A program made the translations under genes and the position numbers. The notes below the pieces were generated by a model that was given only the letters and a program-made list of their open reading frames with translations, had not been told where the DNA came from and did no database searches. From Gammaproteobacteria bacterium (GTDB lineage: Bacteria > Gemmatimonadota > Gemmatimonadetes > Longimicrobiales > Gaopeijiaceae): 64,000 nucleotides of DNA. Every line of letters begins with the position of its first letter. The stretch's first letter is position 1. Location: contig JAPPJO010000161.1 in assembly GCA_028820325.1 (NCBI GenBank), positions 32,021 through 96,020 on the forward strand. Reading direction: 5' to 3'. Shown here in pieces: positions 18,345-27,410 of this stretch.

Positions 18345-19991
18345 ATGCGAGCGATCCGAGTCCTGGCCCTGGTATTGATCACGGCGGGAGCCCCCTTGTG
18401 GGTGGCCACCTGCGGCGGTGACGGCGGAACCGAACCGACGCCGACCACCCCTCCCACGCCCCCACCTCCCACGCCGCCGGCGAATCGCGCGCCCACAGCC
18501 TCGGGCAGCATCGAGGCGCAGACGATCGCGGCCGGGGACAGCGTCACGGTCAACGTGGCCGGCAACTTCACCGATCCGGACGGAAACACGCTGTCGTTTG
18601 CGGCGGCGAGCTCCGATGACGCGGTCGCAACGGCTTCGGTATCGGGGAGCAACGTGACTATCGAGGGCGTTTCCGCGGGAACGGCGACCGTGACCGTGAC
18701 GGCCAGCGACCCCGGCGGACTGAGCGCGACGCAGAGCATCAGCGTGACGGTGGAAGCCGCCAACCAGGCGCCCGTGGCGGAGGGCACCATCGACGACCTC
18801 GGCCTGGTTGTAGGCGGCGAGACGACGGTGGACGTGGCGGCCAGCTTCAGCGACCCGGACGGGGACGAGCTGACGTACGCCGCCGCCAGCTCCGACACCA
18901 CCGTGGCGACCGTCGCGACCGACGGCGCGATGGTGACCGTCACGGCGGTCGCAGCGGGGAGCGCCACCGTGACCGTGACCGCCACCGATCCGGGCGAGCT
19001 CTCCGCCAGCCAGGAGTTCGGCGTGACGGTGGAGGAAGCGAACGAGCCGCCCGTTGCGGAGGGGACCATCGACGACCAGAGCGTGGACGCGGGCAGCTCG
19101 GTGGAGGTGGACGTAAGCGGCAACTTCAGCGACCCGGACGACGACGAACTGATGTACGCGGCGACCAGCGACGATGAGGCGGTTGCGACGGTCTCGACCG
19201 AGGGTGCCGTGGTGACCGTCACGGGCGTCGCGGAGGGGAGCGCCACCGTGACCGTGACCGCCTCGGATGCGGGCATGCTCTCGGCCAGCCTGGAGTTCGG
19301 CGTGACCGTGACGCCGCCGCCGGTGCCACCCGAGATCGTCGAGACGATCCCCACCCACGACATGATTGTGGATAGCATGGTTGTGTTGGACGTGTCTTCG
19401 TACTTCGAGCAGGAGGACAGCGACCTGACCTACACGGCCGCGACGTCGCCCGACACGGTGGCGGTGGCGTCCGTGGACGGGAGTACTGTGACCACGACGG
19501 GCGTGGGCGCGGTCGAGGATAGCATCAGCGTGGCGCTGCTTTCGGTGACGGCTACGAACGAGGACGGGTTATCCGTCACCCAGGACTCGATCATGGTGAG
19601 GGTGCACCGGGAGGAGTACGACAGCTTGCCGGGAATCACGGTGAGGGAGGACGGCGTTCTACTTGCGGAGTTGGCAGCCGGTGCCCCGCCCCTTGCGCTC
19701 TCCATCTGCCTCCAGATCGAGGTCATCCAGGTCGCCGGCCAGACCTTCGGCGTGATCTGGTCTGAGTGGCAGCGCGCGGTGGGGAGCGGCTGGGTCGTCG
19801 CCCAAGACAACAACGAGGCCCATCGAGCCGGGACAACCTACAACCCAAGTAACCCAGGTGGCTCGGTCTGCCCCATCAACATCGACGATGAGGAGTTCCC
19901 GCCAGGCACCTACCGCCTGGTCGGGCACGTGCGGATCGGCGAGGAGACCGGGCACTACAAGACCAACACCTTCGAGAAGCCGGAGGGATAG
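18345..19991 (+). CDS. Ig/cadherin-like repeat lipoprotein
   Basis: Exported protein of 548 residues with a leader ending LWVATC, probably a lipoprotein, then a Thr/Pro-rich linker. Three beta-sandwich repeats of about 93 residues follow (starting near residues 47, 140 and 233), each with the pattern APVAEGTIDD, FSDPDGDELTYAA, SATVTVTATDPG and a final GVTVE. A fourth, diverged repeat (near residues 330-420) and a C-terminal domain of about 130 residues with two cysteines end the protein. The repeats resemble Big_2 and dystroglycan-type cadherin modules that bind calcium or carbohydrate. No catalytic motif is seen. Likely a cell-surface adhesion or scaffold protein. Confidence 0.75.
   Translation: MRAIRVLALVLITAGAPLWVATCGGDGGTEPTPTTPPTPPPPTPPANRAPTASGSIEAQTIAAGDSVTVNVAGNFTDPDGNTLSFAAASSDDAVATASVSGSNVTIEGVSAGTATVTVTASDPGGLSATQSISVTVEAANQAPVAEGTIDDLGLVVGGETTVDVAASFSDPDGDELTYAAASSDTTVATVATDGAMVTVTAVAAGSATVTVTATDPGELSASQEFGVTVEEANEPPVAEGTIDDQSVDAGSSVEVDVSGNFSDPDDDELMYAATSDDEAVATVSTEGAVVTVTGVAEGSATVTVTASDAGMLSASLEFGVTVTPPPVPPEIVETIPTHDMIVDSMVVLDVSSYFEQEDSDLTYTAATSPDTVAVASVDGSTVTTTGVGAVEDSISVALLSVTATNEDGLSVTQDSIMVRVHREEYDSLPGITVREDGVLLAELAAGAPPLALSICLQIEVIQVAGQTFGVIWSEWQRAVGSGWVVAQDNNEAHRAGTTYNPSNPGGSVCPINIDDEEFPPGTYRLVGHVRIGEETGHYKTNTFEKPEG
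18480..19320 (+). repeat. Three tandem about 280-base coding repeats
   Basis: The Ig-like modules are repeated at DNA level as well. Segments such as GCGCCACCGTGACCGTGACC recur around 18961 and 19240, and a closely related form occurs near 18680. This makes the region prone to slippage and unequal recombination, and to collapse in short-read assembly. Confidence 0.6.
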
Positions 19992-20330
19992 GGACGGGCT
20001 CCGAGCCGCCGGATCACCCCCGCGGCCCGCGGGTCGCGTTTCAGCGCCTCCGCTCGTTGAAGAGACGGGGGCGCTGAGTTGTGGTGCTGTGTCGCTGAGC
20101 CGCCGACCGGTTTCCACCTGTTGACTCGCGCCGATTGACGAGGTGACGGGATGGACTCGGCTCGGCCTCCGGTACACTCGCGAAGAGCGGCGGTCTTCCG
20201 CAGCTTGGGTTGCCCCTATCGCACCTCCCCGTCGCCGGGGATCTCATGATGGAGGAGCGGGCGTCTGGTGTGGACGGCGAGCATGGCTCGCATCCGCACC
20301 GATCCCATTCAGCTTTAGCACTTGCCTATG
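19992..20330. other. Gene-free spacer before the toxin-antitoxin pair
   Basis: About 340 bases with no open frame that looks like protein and no RNA structure that I recognise. It separates the Ig-repeat gene from the TumE/TumA pair and becomes more AT-rich near its right end, where the promoter of that pair should lie. Confidence 0.5.
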
Positions 20331-20349
20331 GTTATCAGATTAAGATAAC
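20331..20349. promoter_or_regulatory. Palindrome at the toxin-antitoxin promoter (probable operator)
   Basis: GTTATC at 20331-20336 and GATAAC at 20344-20349 form a perfect inverted repeat with a 7-base spacer, in the only AT-rich stretch of the region, 9 bases upstream of the toxin gene start. Autoregulation through an operator overlapping the promoter is usual for toxin-antitoxin modules, and the second gene encodes a helix-turn-helix protein. Confidence 0.55.
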
Positions 20350-20357
20350 ATGAGGGG

Positions 20358-20729
20358 GTGACGACACCGTATCTGGATCCGGGGCTGGACACGCTGCTCG
20401 AGCTGCACGGCGAGACGCTGTTCGTGGACGACGCGGGGCACTGGGTGAAGTTCGTCGCGGTGCGGGCGGAGCCAACGCCGGAGCGTCCGCACGGCCTCAG
20501 TTATTCGCTGACGCTGCACGCGCCGGACGGCGGGAGGCTGGTCGGATTCGACAACGCGCACCCGGTGCGGGAGCGGCGCGGTCCCGGCGGGCGGCCGCGA
20601 ACGGAACAGGACCACCGGCACCGGCTCGGCACGGTCCGTCTCTACGAGTACGAGGACGCGGCAACGCTCCTCGAGGATTTCTGGACGGAAGTGGACCGGG
20701 TACTCCGGAAGAGAGGATCGATTCGATGA
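20358..20729 (+). CDS. TumE-like (DUF6516) toxin
   Basis: Small protein of 123 residues matching the DUF6516/TumE toxin family: an N-terminal YLDPGLDTLLEL segment, a beta-rich core (WVKFVAVRAE, LSYSLTLHAPDGGRLVGFDN), the basic RRGPGGRPR loop, and a C-terminal helix with TLLEDFWTEVDRVL. The start is GTG at 20358 with GAGGGG directly upstream, a very tight spacing. Its TGA overlaps the ATG of the following HTH gene (ATGA), the usual arrangement for co-translated toxin and antitoxin. The molecular target of the family is not stated here because I cannot read it from the sequence. Confidence 0.78.
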   Translation: MTTPYLDPGLDTLLELHGETLFVDDAGHWVKFVAVRAEPTPERPHGLSYSLTLHAPDGGRLVGFDNAHPVRERRGPGGRPRTEQDHRHRLGTVRLYEYEDAATLLEDFWTEVDRVLRKRGSIR

Positions 20730-21118
20730 GGACACTGACAATCGGCATCGCCGACTACGACCGGATGAAGGCGCGCACCCTGGCGATCGCGCGGGGCGAG
20801 CACACGCCCGCCAGGGATGAGCCGAAGGTGTGGTTCACTTCGCTCGACAGCTTCGCGAAGTTGCTGTCGGAGCATAACCGGCGCCTCTTGGAGCTGATCG
20901 CCCGGGAGAGTCCGCGTTCGCTCACGGAGCTTGCGGAGATGGCCGGGCGGAGCAAATCGAACCTGTCACGGACGCTGAAGACGATGTCGCAATATGGACT
21001 GGTGGAACTGCGGCGGGGCGAGCGGGGCACGCTGGTGCCGCGCGTGCCGTACGACCATGTGCGGCTTGATGTCTCGTTGACCGGCACGGCGAGCGAAGCG
21101 GGCGGCGCCGATCGGTAG
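20726..21118 (+). CDS. TumA-like antitoxin with winged helix-turn-helix
   Basis: Protein of 130 residues whose centre is a MarR/ArsR-like winged helix: LLELIARESPRSLTELAEMAG then RSKSNLSRTLKTM as recognition helix and a wing with LVELRRGERG. The N-terminal 60 residues, including VWFTSLDSFAKLL, probably bind the toxin. It is coupled to the TumE-like gene by an ATGA overlap. It is likely to repress its own operon through the palindrome at 20331-20349. A 12-base direct repeat begins at its stop codon. Confidence 0.78.
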   Translation: MRTLTIGIADYDRMKARTLAIARGEHTPARDEPKVWFTSLDSFAKLLSEHNRRLLELIARESPRSLTELAEMAGRSKSNLSRTLKTMSQYGLVELRRGERGTLVPRVPYDHVRLDVSLTGTASEAGGADR

Positions 21119-21149
21119 TATCACGCGATATGCTCCAGTAGTATCACGC
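21115..21149. repeat. 12-base direct repeat at the 3' end of the antitoxin gene
   Basis: GTAGTATCACGC occurs at 21115-21126, overlapping the antitoxin stop codon, and again at 21138-21149, a 23-base period. It could be a recombination scar or part of a binding site; nothing else marks an insertion here. Confidence 0.45.
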
Positions 21150-21219
21150 TGCCTCAAGCCAAGAGTCTACTTGGTCGCTCGGCGCCTTCCCCGGCTACCG
21201 CCTGTCCGGGATCGCGGGG

Positions 21220-21244
21220 GGAGTCGGGCGGCCCGCCCGACTCC
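21220..21244. terminator. Hairpin between convergent antitoxin and M14 genes
   Basis: GGAGTCGGGCG at 21220-21230 and CGCCCGACTCC at 21234-21244 form an 11-pair perfect stem with a 3-base loop. It lies between two genes that end towards each other and can serve both strands. No T-tract is present. Confidence 0.55.
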
Positions 21245-21249
21245 GCGCC

Positions 21250-24200
21250 TCAGTCACTCACCGGCGGCGGATCCTCTTCCTCCTCTTCGGGCGGCCGCGG
21301 GCGGTTCATCCGCAGCGTGACCCCGCCGAAGAAGGTGGAGCCGGAGCGCTCGACCTTGTGGTCGCCCTCGTACAGGTAGTCGAGGATGGCCTGGTCCCAC
21401 GAAAGCCCCGCCTTCGCCACGAGCTCCATCCACGGGCCGTGCGCGGTCTCGTCGGGCGCTTCGGTGGTGCCGCTCCAGATCGTGACCCGCGGGTTGTAGC
21501 CTCCGCCGCCTCCCGATGACCCCCTGAGGGGCATGTGGATCAGGACACTGTCGGTCATGGGCAGACGGAAGACATCGGTGTCGAAGTCTGCCCCGTAGCG
21601 CTGGTAGCGGGCGTAGGTGCGCTGGTTCATCTCGAAGACATCGCGATTTGAATTGATGCCCCGCGTGATATAGTCGCGCAGCTGGAAGGCGGCGTCGCGG
21701 TGCCGCGGAAAGTCGGGGCTGTCGACGTAGCCGAATCCCGGCATGAACCAGCCCTTGTTGAAGCCCCAGTTGCGCTCGGTCACGCGCCCGCGGCGCACGA
21801 GCCCCGTGTACTCCGAGAAGAGCTGCACCACCTGGTGCGACGGATAGCCGTGCGGGTTGAGGAAGATGTCCGGCAGCCAGGACTCCCAGAGCCGGCCGCG
21901 CACCTGCGACTCCGGATAGATGGGGTGGTCGTCGCCCGAGCCCGAGCTGACGTCTATGCCGAGCGAGCCCAGGTAACCGGCGTGCAGAATGTAGTCGGGG
22001 GTGGAGCGGTACAGGTCGTACGCAAGCTGGGCGCCGTCGGGGTTGGTGAAGGGGTGGATGATGACGTTCACGCGGTCCAGCCTGCGGCGCTGCTCAGGGT
22101 CGGTGAGGAGCAGCTCGGCATGGCGCAGCACGTGGCTGGTGGAGGACACCTCGTTGGCGTGCTGGCGCGCCGAGTAGATGACGGTCGGCTTGTGGGTGGT
22201 GGCCTTGGCGCGCGACCAGTGCGAGGCGGTGATCGGCGGCATCAGGTCCATCGCCCAGGTGGTCCTGCCCAGGTAGGACTCGCCGGCCTTGTAGACGCGC
22301 GCTTCCTCGAAGGTGGCGCCCATCTGCGCCAGGATGCGATGCCCTTCCGGGGGCGGCATGGGCGTTTCCCACTGCACCAGGCGCTCGCCCGAGTAGCTCC
22401 AGCCCTCCGGGAGAAGCGCGCGCCAGTCCGGTAGCGGGTCGGGCGTGCCGTTGGCCGCAAGATGGGCGGTGCGGCGGGATTCGGGGTCCTCTTCATGCGT
22501 CCATTCGGCCTGCACCTCCAGCGATCCCAGGCCGGGGAACGCCAGCGCGGACGCATACATGCCGCGGGCGCGCATGGCCTCGATGTGGCCGATGGCCGCT
22601 TCCACCTGCTCGGCCGAGAGCATGCGCTCGTCGACTTGCAGGGGCTGAGCGTAGGCGAGCAGGCTGTCGCGCATGTCGGCGTCGGTGTCGACGCGCACAC
22701 GCAGCGCGAGGTGGGAGAGGCCGGGGGTGCCTTCGCGCACGTGCGCGCGCCGGGCCGATGGGCGTTCCATGGTGATGCGCGGGATGTCCAGGCGCATCTC
22801 CCCGGTCTCGCCGGAGTTCTCGCGATAACGGACCATCGCCGCCGGCCGTGAGGTGGCGAACCCCGAGAAGGAGATGTTCGCGGTGCCCGCGGCCCCGTCG
22901 GACTTCGGGAGCATCACGGGGATGATGCGGCCGGGGAAGGTGAGCCCCTGCCCGCGCGAGTTGCGGCCGATCAGGTCGAAGAACTCGATGGTGCCGAAAT
23001 AGACCTCCTCGTGGAGGGCGTCCATGGTGGAGTGGATCTCGTTGTCGATGTCCAGGCGGTAGTCGGGCTCGCTGAACTGCGCTTCGACGACGAGCTCGCC
23101 GAAGAAGGGGGCATCGGCGTTGCCACCGCGCGGGATGCCCTCGTGGCGGTCCATCACGTAGTCGTAGACGGCCGGGAGGATGGTCCCCTGGTAGTAGTCC
23201 CAGAACGCCTCCGGGTCGGTGACGATGCGCTCGTCGGCGAGGGTGCGGTCGCCTGCGCGCGCCTCGATCCAGCCGGTGGTGACGCGCACCTGCTCGTAGT
23301 CGCGGAAGCGGTCGACGTAGGGGCGGAGCACCCATTTGGGGTCGAAGGTCTCGGTGAGGATGATGTCGCCGCCGGAACCCGTGACCACCACTTCGTAGGT
23401 CGGTCCTTCCAGCACCTGCTCGAAGCGGATGCGTTCGAGATCGATGCCGAGGTCGCGTGCCAGCACCTCGTCGATGGGGAAGATCTCGTGCAGCCAGCGC
23501 ACGGGCGTGTGGATGGCCTGCTGGGGCCACTCCACGGGCGGGTCGTTGCGGCGGAAGCGGATGAGGATTTCGCCGATGTCGGCGCCTTCCAGCCGCGGCC
23601 GCACGCCCTCGTAGAGCCAGTAGTAGCCCTGCTTGAAGGCTGAGCGTACTTCGACCAGGGTGGCTTCGGGGTCGGCGCCGCGTTCGAGGAGCGCGGTGCG
23701 GACTTCTTCTTCCAGCCGGCGGCGCACTTCGGGCGGTTCGCTAAGGCGGGCGTGGATGGTGACCGGTTCGCCGGACGCGGTGGCCGGGAGCACGCTCTCG
23801 TTCACGATGGCGCGGAAGCGGTCCACCTCGGAGGGAAACGTGATGGATTCCGAGAAGACGGGCGCGGCGTTCTGCACGTCGCGGTCGTCGATGATCACGT
23901 CGAGTTCGCCGGCGCCCAGGGCGGCCGCCCGCTCGCGGACGAGGTCGGCCAGGCCGGGGTCGGGTTTCTCCACCGAGATCAAGACTTCGGCGCCGGCCAG
24001 GTCGCGGTCGGCGAGATCGGTGAGGATGCGGTCGAGCTTGTAGAGGCCGATGGCCGCCTGACCCGCGGGGGAGCGGCCGGAAAGCGCACTCCAGAGGGCC
24101 TGTTCCACATGGTCGAGGGTGGGGCGGTCGTCGCCCCGGGCTTCCAGGTGGGGGAGGGTGAGGGCGAGGTGGTCGAGGGCTCGCCGGGCGCCCGCGGCGT

Positions 24201-25557
24201 CCCCGCCGGTCACGACCAGCGAGGGCTTGCTGCCGAAGGCGTCGGGAACCAGCTGGATGAGTCCCTCTCCGGCCTGGAGGCCCGCGAGGTCGACTCTGCC
24301 GCTGTCGGCCAGTTGCTGCGTGAGCGGGTTGTCGTTGCCCGCCAGCACCAGGGTGGGACGGGAGGCTGGGCGGTCCAGGCCGGCGGCGGGTTCCACCAGC
24401 GGCACGACCAGCCCGGTCGCCTCCAGCCCGAGGCGGGCGGCCAGGTCGGGCAGCGCTTCCACCGCGGCCGCGCCCGGGGCGAGCAGGGCATCGACCCGGT
24501 CGGGGATCTCGTTGTTGTCGGAGTCGCCCAGCAGGCCGTCGGGGGTGTACAGGTTGGACAGGTCGAGCGACCCCTTCCCTCCGCTGCCCGGTCGACCCGC
24601 GACCGGTCCGGGCGCGTCCGGGGCGGCCCTGCCGGGGATGCGCACCACCGGGCCGGACGCCAGGCGCACCTCCACCGAGCCCAGGCCGGGGTAGGCGAAC
24701 GGTTCGTCCGATTCGTCCGGTGTTTCCGCCGCCTGCGGGTCGTCCGGGCCGGCGGCGTCTTCCTGCCCGGTCGCTGTCGGGACTTCCTCTCCGGCCGCGA
24801 GCGCGCGCAGCACCCCGGCGGCCTCCTCCACGTCGGCCGCCGCCACTTCCACGTTCGCGATCAGGCGGTTCACCCCGTCAGATCTGGCGCGCGCCCGAGC
24901 CTGCCAGAGCCGGACCTCCTCCACCTCGACCCCCGATCCTTCCAGTGCCGCGCGCACGTCGTCCCCCGCGTCGCCCAGCAGCGGCGCCGACAGAGTGCGC
25001 GTGTGCGGCAATACCCCCGCGAACATGCGGGCGGCCGCGACCAGCCCCTCGTCATCCCCGCCCACCACCACCACCCAGCGGCGGCCATCCGCCTCGCGCA
25101 CCACCACCGCCCCCTCGCCGGTGTCCAGCGACGCCGGGTCGACCCCCGGCGACACCAGCCCCGAGGCAGCCAGCCCTCCCCGGCCGACCACGACGAGCAC
25201 GCCCTCCGCCGCGGTCCCCCGCGCCACCGGCAGGTCCAGCGCCATGGTCTCGAAGCCCAGCCGGGCGGCGATCTCGGCGGCCGCGCGCGTCTCGGCCAGC
25301 GTAGGCGTCTCACCGGTCACCAGCGAGGCGTTGACGAAGTCAGGCACCTCGTCACCGTTGGTATCGAGGACCAGGCCCCCGATCTCGAAGAGCGTGGTCA
25401 GGTCACCGGGAACCGAGGCGGCCGGCGTCTGCGCCCGGCCGGGTTCGGGTACACCGATGCACAACACGATCGCAATCCACGCAGAAACGGTTGCCGCCCA
25501 CGCAGCCGGCCGCGCCCCGCACCGCGTGCGGAGGCTCCCCGGCCGGAGCGCGCTCAC
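21250..25557 (-). CDS. Giant exported M14-type zinc carboxypeptidase
   Basis: Exported protein of 1435 residues. After a signal segment (VSAWIAIVLCIGVPEPGRAQ) come two related N-terminal modules, each with an Asp-rich GLVLDTNGDEVPDFV or GLLGDSDNNEIPDRV motif that looks like a calcium-binding loop. The M14 domain is in the C-terminal third, with zinc ligands H1133 and E1136 (RQHANE) and H1236 (NPHGYPSHQ); FTNPDG is a further conserved piece. Other M14 enzymes are 300-500 residues, so most of this protein is extra. The start is GTG at 25557, overlapping the TGA of the CstA gene, which makes the pair translationally coupled and suggests peptide cleavage linked to uptake. Confidence 0.8.
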   Translation of the reverse strand: MSALRPGSLRTRCGARPAAWAATVSAWIAIVLCIGVPEPGRAQTPAASVPGDLTTLFEIGGLVLDTNGDEVPDFVNASLVTGETPTLAETRAAAEIAARLGFETMALDLPVARGTAAEGVLVVVGRGGLAASGLVSPGVDPASLDTGEGAVVVREADGRRWVVVVGGDDEGLVAAARMFAGVLPHTRTLSAPLLGDAGDDVRAALEGSGVEVEEVRLWQARARARSDGVNRLIANVEVAAADVEEAAGVLRALAAGEEVPTATGQEDAAGPDDPQAAETPDESDEPFAYPGLGSVEVRLASGPVVRIPGRAAPDAPGPVAGRPGSGGKGSLDLSNLYTPDGLLGDSDNNEIPDRVDALLAPGAAAVEALPDLAARLGLEATGLVVPLVEPAAGLDRPASRPTLVLAGNDNPLTQQLADSGRVDLAGLQAGEGLIQLVPDAFGSKPSLVVTGGDAAGARRALDHLALTLPHLEARGDDRPTLDHVEQALWSALSGRSPAGQAAIGLYKLDRILTDLADRDLAGAEVLISVEKPDPGLADLVRERAAALGAGELDVIIDDRDVQNAAPVFSESITFPSEVDRFRAIVNESVLPATASGEPVTIHARLSEPPEVRRRLEEEVRTALLERGADPEATLVEVRSAFKQGYYWLYEGVRPRLEGADIGEILIRFRRNDPPVEWPQQAIHTPVRWLHEIFPIDEVLARDLGIDLERIRFEQVLEGPTYEVVVTGSGGDIILTETFDPKWVLRPYVDRFRDYEQVRVTTGWIEARAGDRTLADERIVTDPEAFWDYYQGTILPAVYDYVMDRHEGIPRGGNADAPFFGELVVEAQFSEPDYRLDIDNEIHSTMDALHEEVYFGTIEFFDLIGRNSRGQGLTFPGRIIPVMLPKSDGAAGTANISFSGFATSRPAAMVRYRENSGETGEMRLDIPRITMERPSARRAHVREGTPGLSHLALRVRVDTDADMRDSLLAYAQPLQVDERMLSAEQVEAAIGHIEAMRARGMYASALAFPGLGSLEVQAEWTHEEDPESRRTAHLAANGTPDPLPDWRALLPEGWSYSGERLVQWETPMPPPEGHRILAQMGATFEEARVYKAGESYLGRTTWAMDLMPPITASHWSRAKATTHKPTVIYSARQHANEVSSTSHVLRHAELLLTDPEQRRRLDRVNVIIHPFTNPDGAQLAYDLYRSTPDYILHAGYLGSLGIDVSSGSGDDHPIYPESQVRGRLWESWLPDIFLNPHGYPSHQVVQLFSEYTGLVRRGRVTERNWGFNKGWFMPGFGYVDSPDFPRHRDAAFQLRDYITRGINSNRDVFEMNQRTYARYQRYGADFDTDVFRLPMTDSVLIHMPLRGSSGGGGGYNPRVTIWSGTTEAPDETAHGPWMELVAKAGLSWDQAILDYLYEGDHKVERSGSTFFGGVTLRMNRPRPPEEEEEDPPPVSD

Positions 25558-27323
25558 GACCCGCGACGGGCGGGCGCCCCCGGTCCGCTGGCGGCAATTG
25601 CCAACCGAATCGCCGCCAGCGCCTCGAACACCAGCCAAAGCACCAGCACGAAGATCGCACCGCCGACGCCGAACAGGAGCCAGGTCTCGCTGGTCCAGTA
25701 GCCGATCATGTTGATCACCATGGCCCACGTCGTCATCACCAGCAGGAAGGCCAGCGGCATCACCGTCACCCAGATCCTCCGCTTCAGGCTGAAGAGGAAG
25801 AGGCTGATCACCAGCAGGCTCATCGCCCCGGTAAGCTGGTTGGTGGTGCCGAAGAGCGGCCACAGGCGCATGCCCCCGGCGCCCCGGTCGACGCCGAGCG
25901 CCAGCAGGGCGCAACTGGACACGGCCAGGGTGGTCGCGATCCAGCGATTCTGCGCGAGCTTGACCCCGTACTCGGCCCCCAGCTCGGAGATGATGTAGCG
26001 CTGCAGGCGCACCCCGGTGTCCATGGTGGTGGCCGCGAAGCTGATCACCACCACCGCCGCAAAGGTGACCGCGAGCCCCTGGGGAATGCCGATCCCCTGC
26101 GCCAGGAATCCCACGCCCTGCACGAACGCCTGGGTGGCGCCCGCCGATGCCGACGCGAACGACCCGTAGTGGTCATGCCAGCCGTCCACCCCGACCACCA
26201 CTGCAAACCCCGCCGTGGTCGCCAGGATCGCGGTGAGCGCCAGCGACCCCTCACCGACCGCGCCCCCGTAGCCCACGTAGCGGGCATCCGTCTCCTTGTC
26301 GAGTTGCTTCGATGAGGTCCCCGACGAAACCAGCCCGTGGAAGCCGCTGATGGCGCCGCAGGCGATCGTCACGAACAGGAGCGGGAACCAGTTGGGAGTG
26401 TCGGGTGGCAGATTGGTGTTGATTGCGGGAGCCACGACCGGCGCATTGGTGAAGATGATCCCCAGCCCGATGATGCCGAGCGCCACGAAGAGCTGATGGC
26501 TGTTGACGTAGTCGCGGGGCTGGAGCAGGAGCCAGACCGGCAGCACGCTGGCGAAGAAGGCGTAGACGAAAAGCACGATGACCCAGCCCGCGCGCACGCC
26601 GTCGGTGGTGGCAGCCGCCGCGGCCGCCGCCTGATCGCCCCCGGCAGCCTCGATCTGGGCGGGCGTCGGGTCGAAGCCGAAGAAGTCGGGCAGTTCGAGC
26701 GGGACCGACTGGCCCACCCAGATCAGGAAGTAGAGCACCGCCAGCGCGCCCAGCGACGGCAGCAGCAGCCCGGCGCCCGAGCGGTAGATCAGGAAGCCCA
26801 CCGTGATCGCGACCACCAGGCTCCCCCAGACCGGCAGCACCGCCCCCGGGTTGCCGATGAACAGGTTGGAGATGACCACCGCGAAGACCGCGTTCACCAG
26901 CAGCAGCAGGAAGAAGATCACCAGCATGAAGAGCACCCGGCCGCGATCCCCCACGATCTTCCCGGCCAGCGTCCCGATGGAGTTCGCCTTGTGCCGGGTC
27001 GAAATCCACAGCGTGCCGAAGTCGTGCACCGCCCCCGCGAAGATCGTCCCCAGCACCACCCACAGGAACGCGGGCAGCCACCCCCAGATGACCGCGATCG
27101 CCGGCCCCACGATGGGCGCCGCCCCCGCCACCGAGGTGAAGTGGTGGCCGAAGAGCACGTTGCGGTTGGTGGGCAGGAAGTCCACCCCGTCCTCGAACTC
27201 GTGCGCCGGCGTGCGGAAGTCGGGGTCGAGCTGGTAGATCTTGCGGGCGACGTACCGGGAGTAGACCAGGTACCCGGTGGCAAACGCGGACAATCCGACC
27301 AGTAGCAGTACGATTGAACTCAC
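25554..27323 (-). CDS. cstA: CstA-family transporter (peptide/pyruvate)
   Basis: Inner-membrane transporter of 589 residues with about 14 to 16 hydrophobic segments. Family hallmarks are FGHHFTSVAGAAPIVGPAIAV near residue 60 and GFHGLVSSGTSSKQ near residue 330. CstA proteins import peptides or pyruvate under carbon limitation; which one applies here cannot be read. The start is GTG at 27323, with AAAGGACGG 6 bases upstream. The M14 peptidase gene begins inside its stop codon. An ArsA-type ATPase, a small CC-ending protein and a cupin lie upstream on the same strand and may be in the same operon. Confidence 0.92.
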   Translation of the reverse strand: MSSIVLLLVGLSAFATGYLVYSRYVARKIYQLDPDFRTPAHEFEDGVDFLPTNRNVLFGHHFTSVAGAAPIVGPAIAVIWGWLPAFLWVVLGTIFAGAVHDFGTLWISTRHKANSIGTLAGKIVGDRGRVLFMLVIFFLLLLVNAVFAVVISNLFIGNPGAVLPVWGSLVVAITVGFLIYRSGAGLLLPSLGALAVLYFLIWVGQSVPLELPDFFGFDPTPAQIEAAGGDQAAAAAAATTDGVRAGWVIVLFVYAFFASVLPVWLLLQPRDYVNSHQLFVALGIIGLGIIFTNAPVVAPAINTNLPPDTPNWFPLLFVTIACGAISGFHGLVSSGTSSKQLDKETDARYVGYGGAVGEGSLALTAILATTAGFAVVVGVDGWHDHYGSFASASAGATQAFVQGVGFLAQGIGIPQGLAVTFAAVVVISFAATTMDTGVRLQRYIISELGAEYGVKLAQNRWIATTLAVSSCALLALGVDRGAGGMRLWPLFGTTNQLTGAMSLLVISLFLFSLKRRIWVTVMPLAFLLVMTTWAMVINMIGYWTSETWLLFGVGGAIFVLVLWLVFEALAAIRLAIAASGPGAPARRGS

Positions 27324-27410
27324 GGAAGCCGTCCTTTGTTCGGGACACGGAGACGACGTGTTGCGGAAGCAAGACGCCTTCGCCCGCCTGCCGGGCGCGG
27401 AACGGTCAGT

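Noticed and set aside
18480..19320. Repeats considered as a CRISPR array
   Set aside because: Repeat units are about 280 bases, in frame and code for beta-sandwich domains; there are no spacers.
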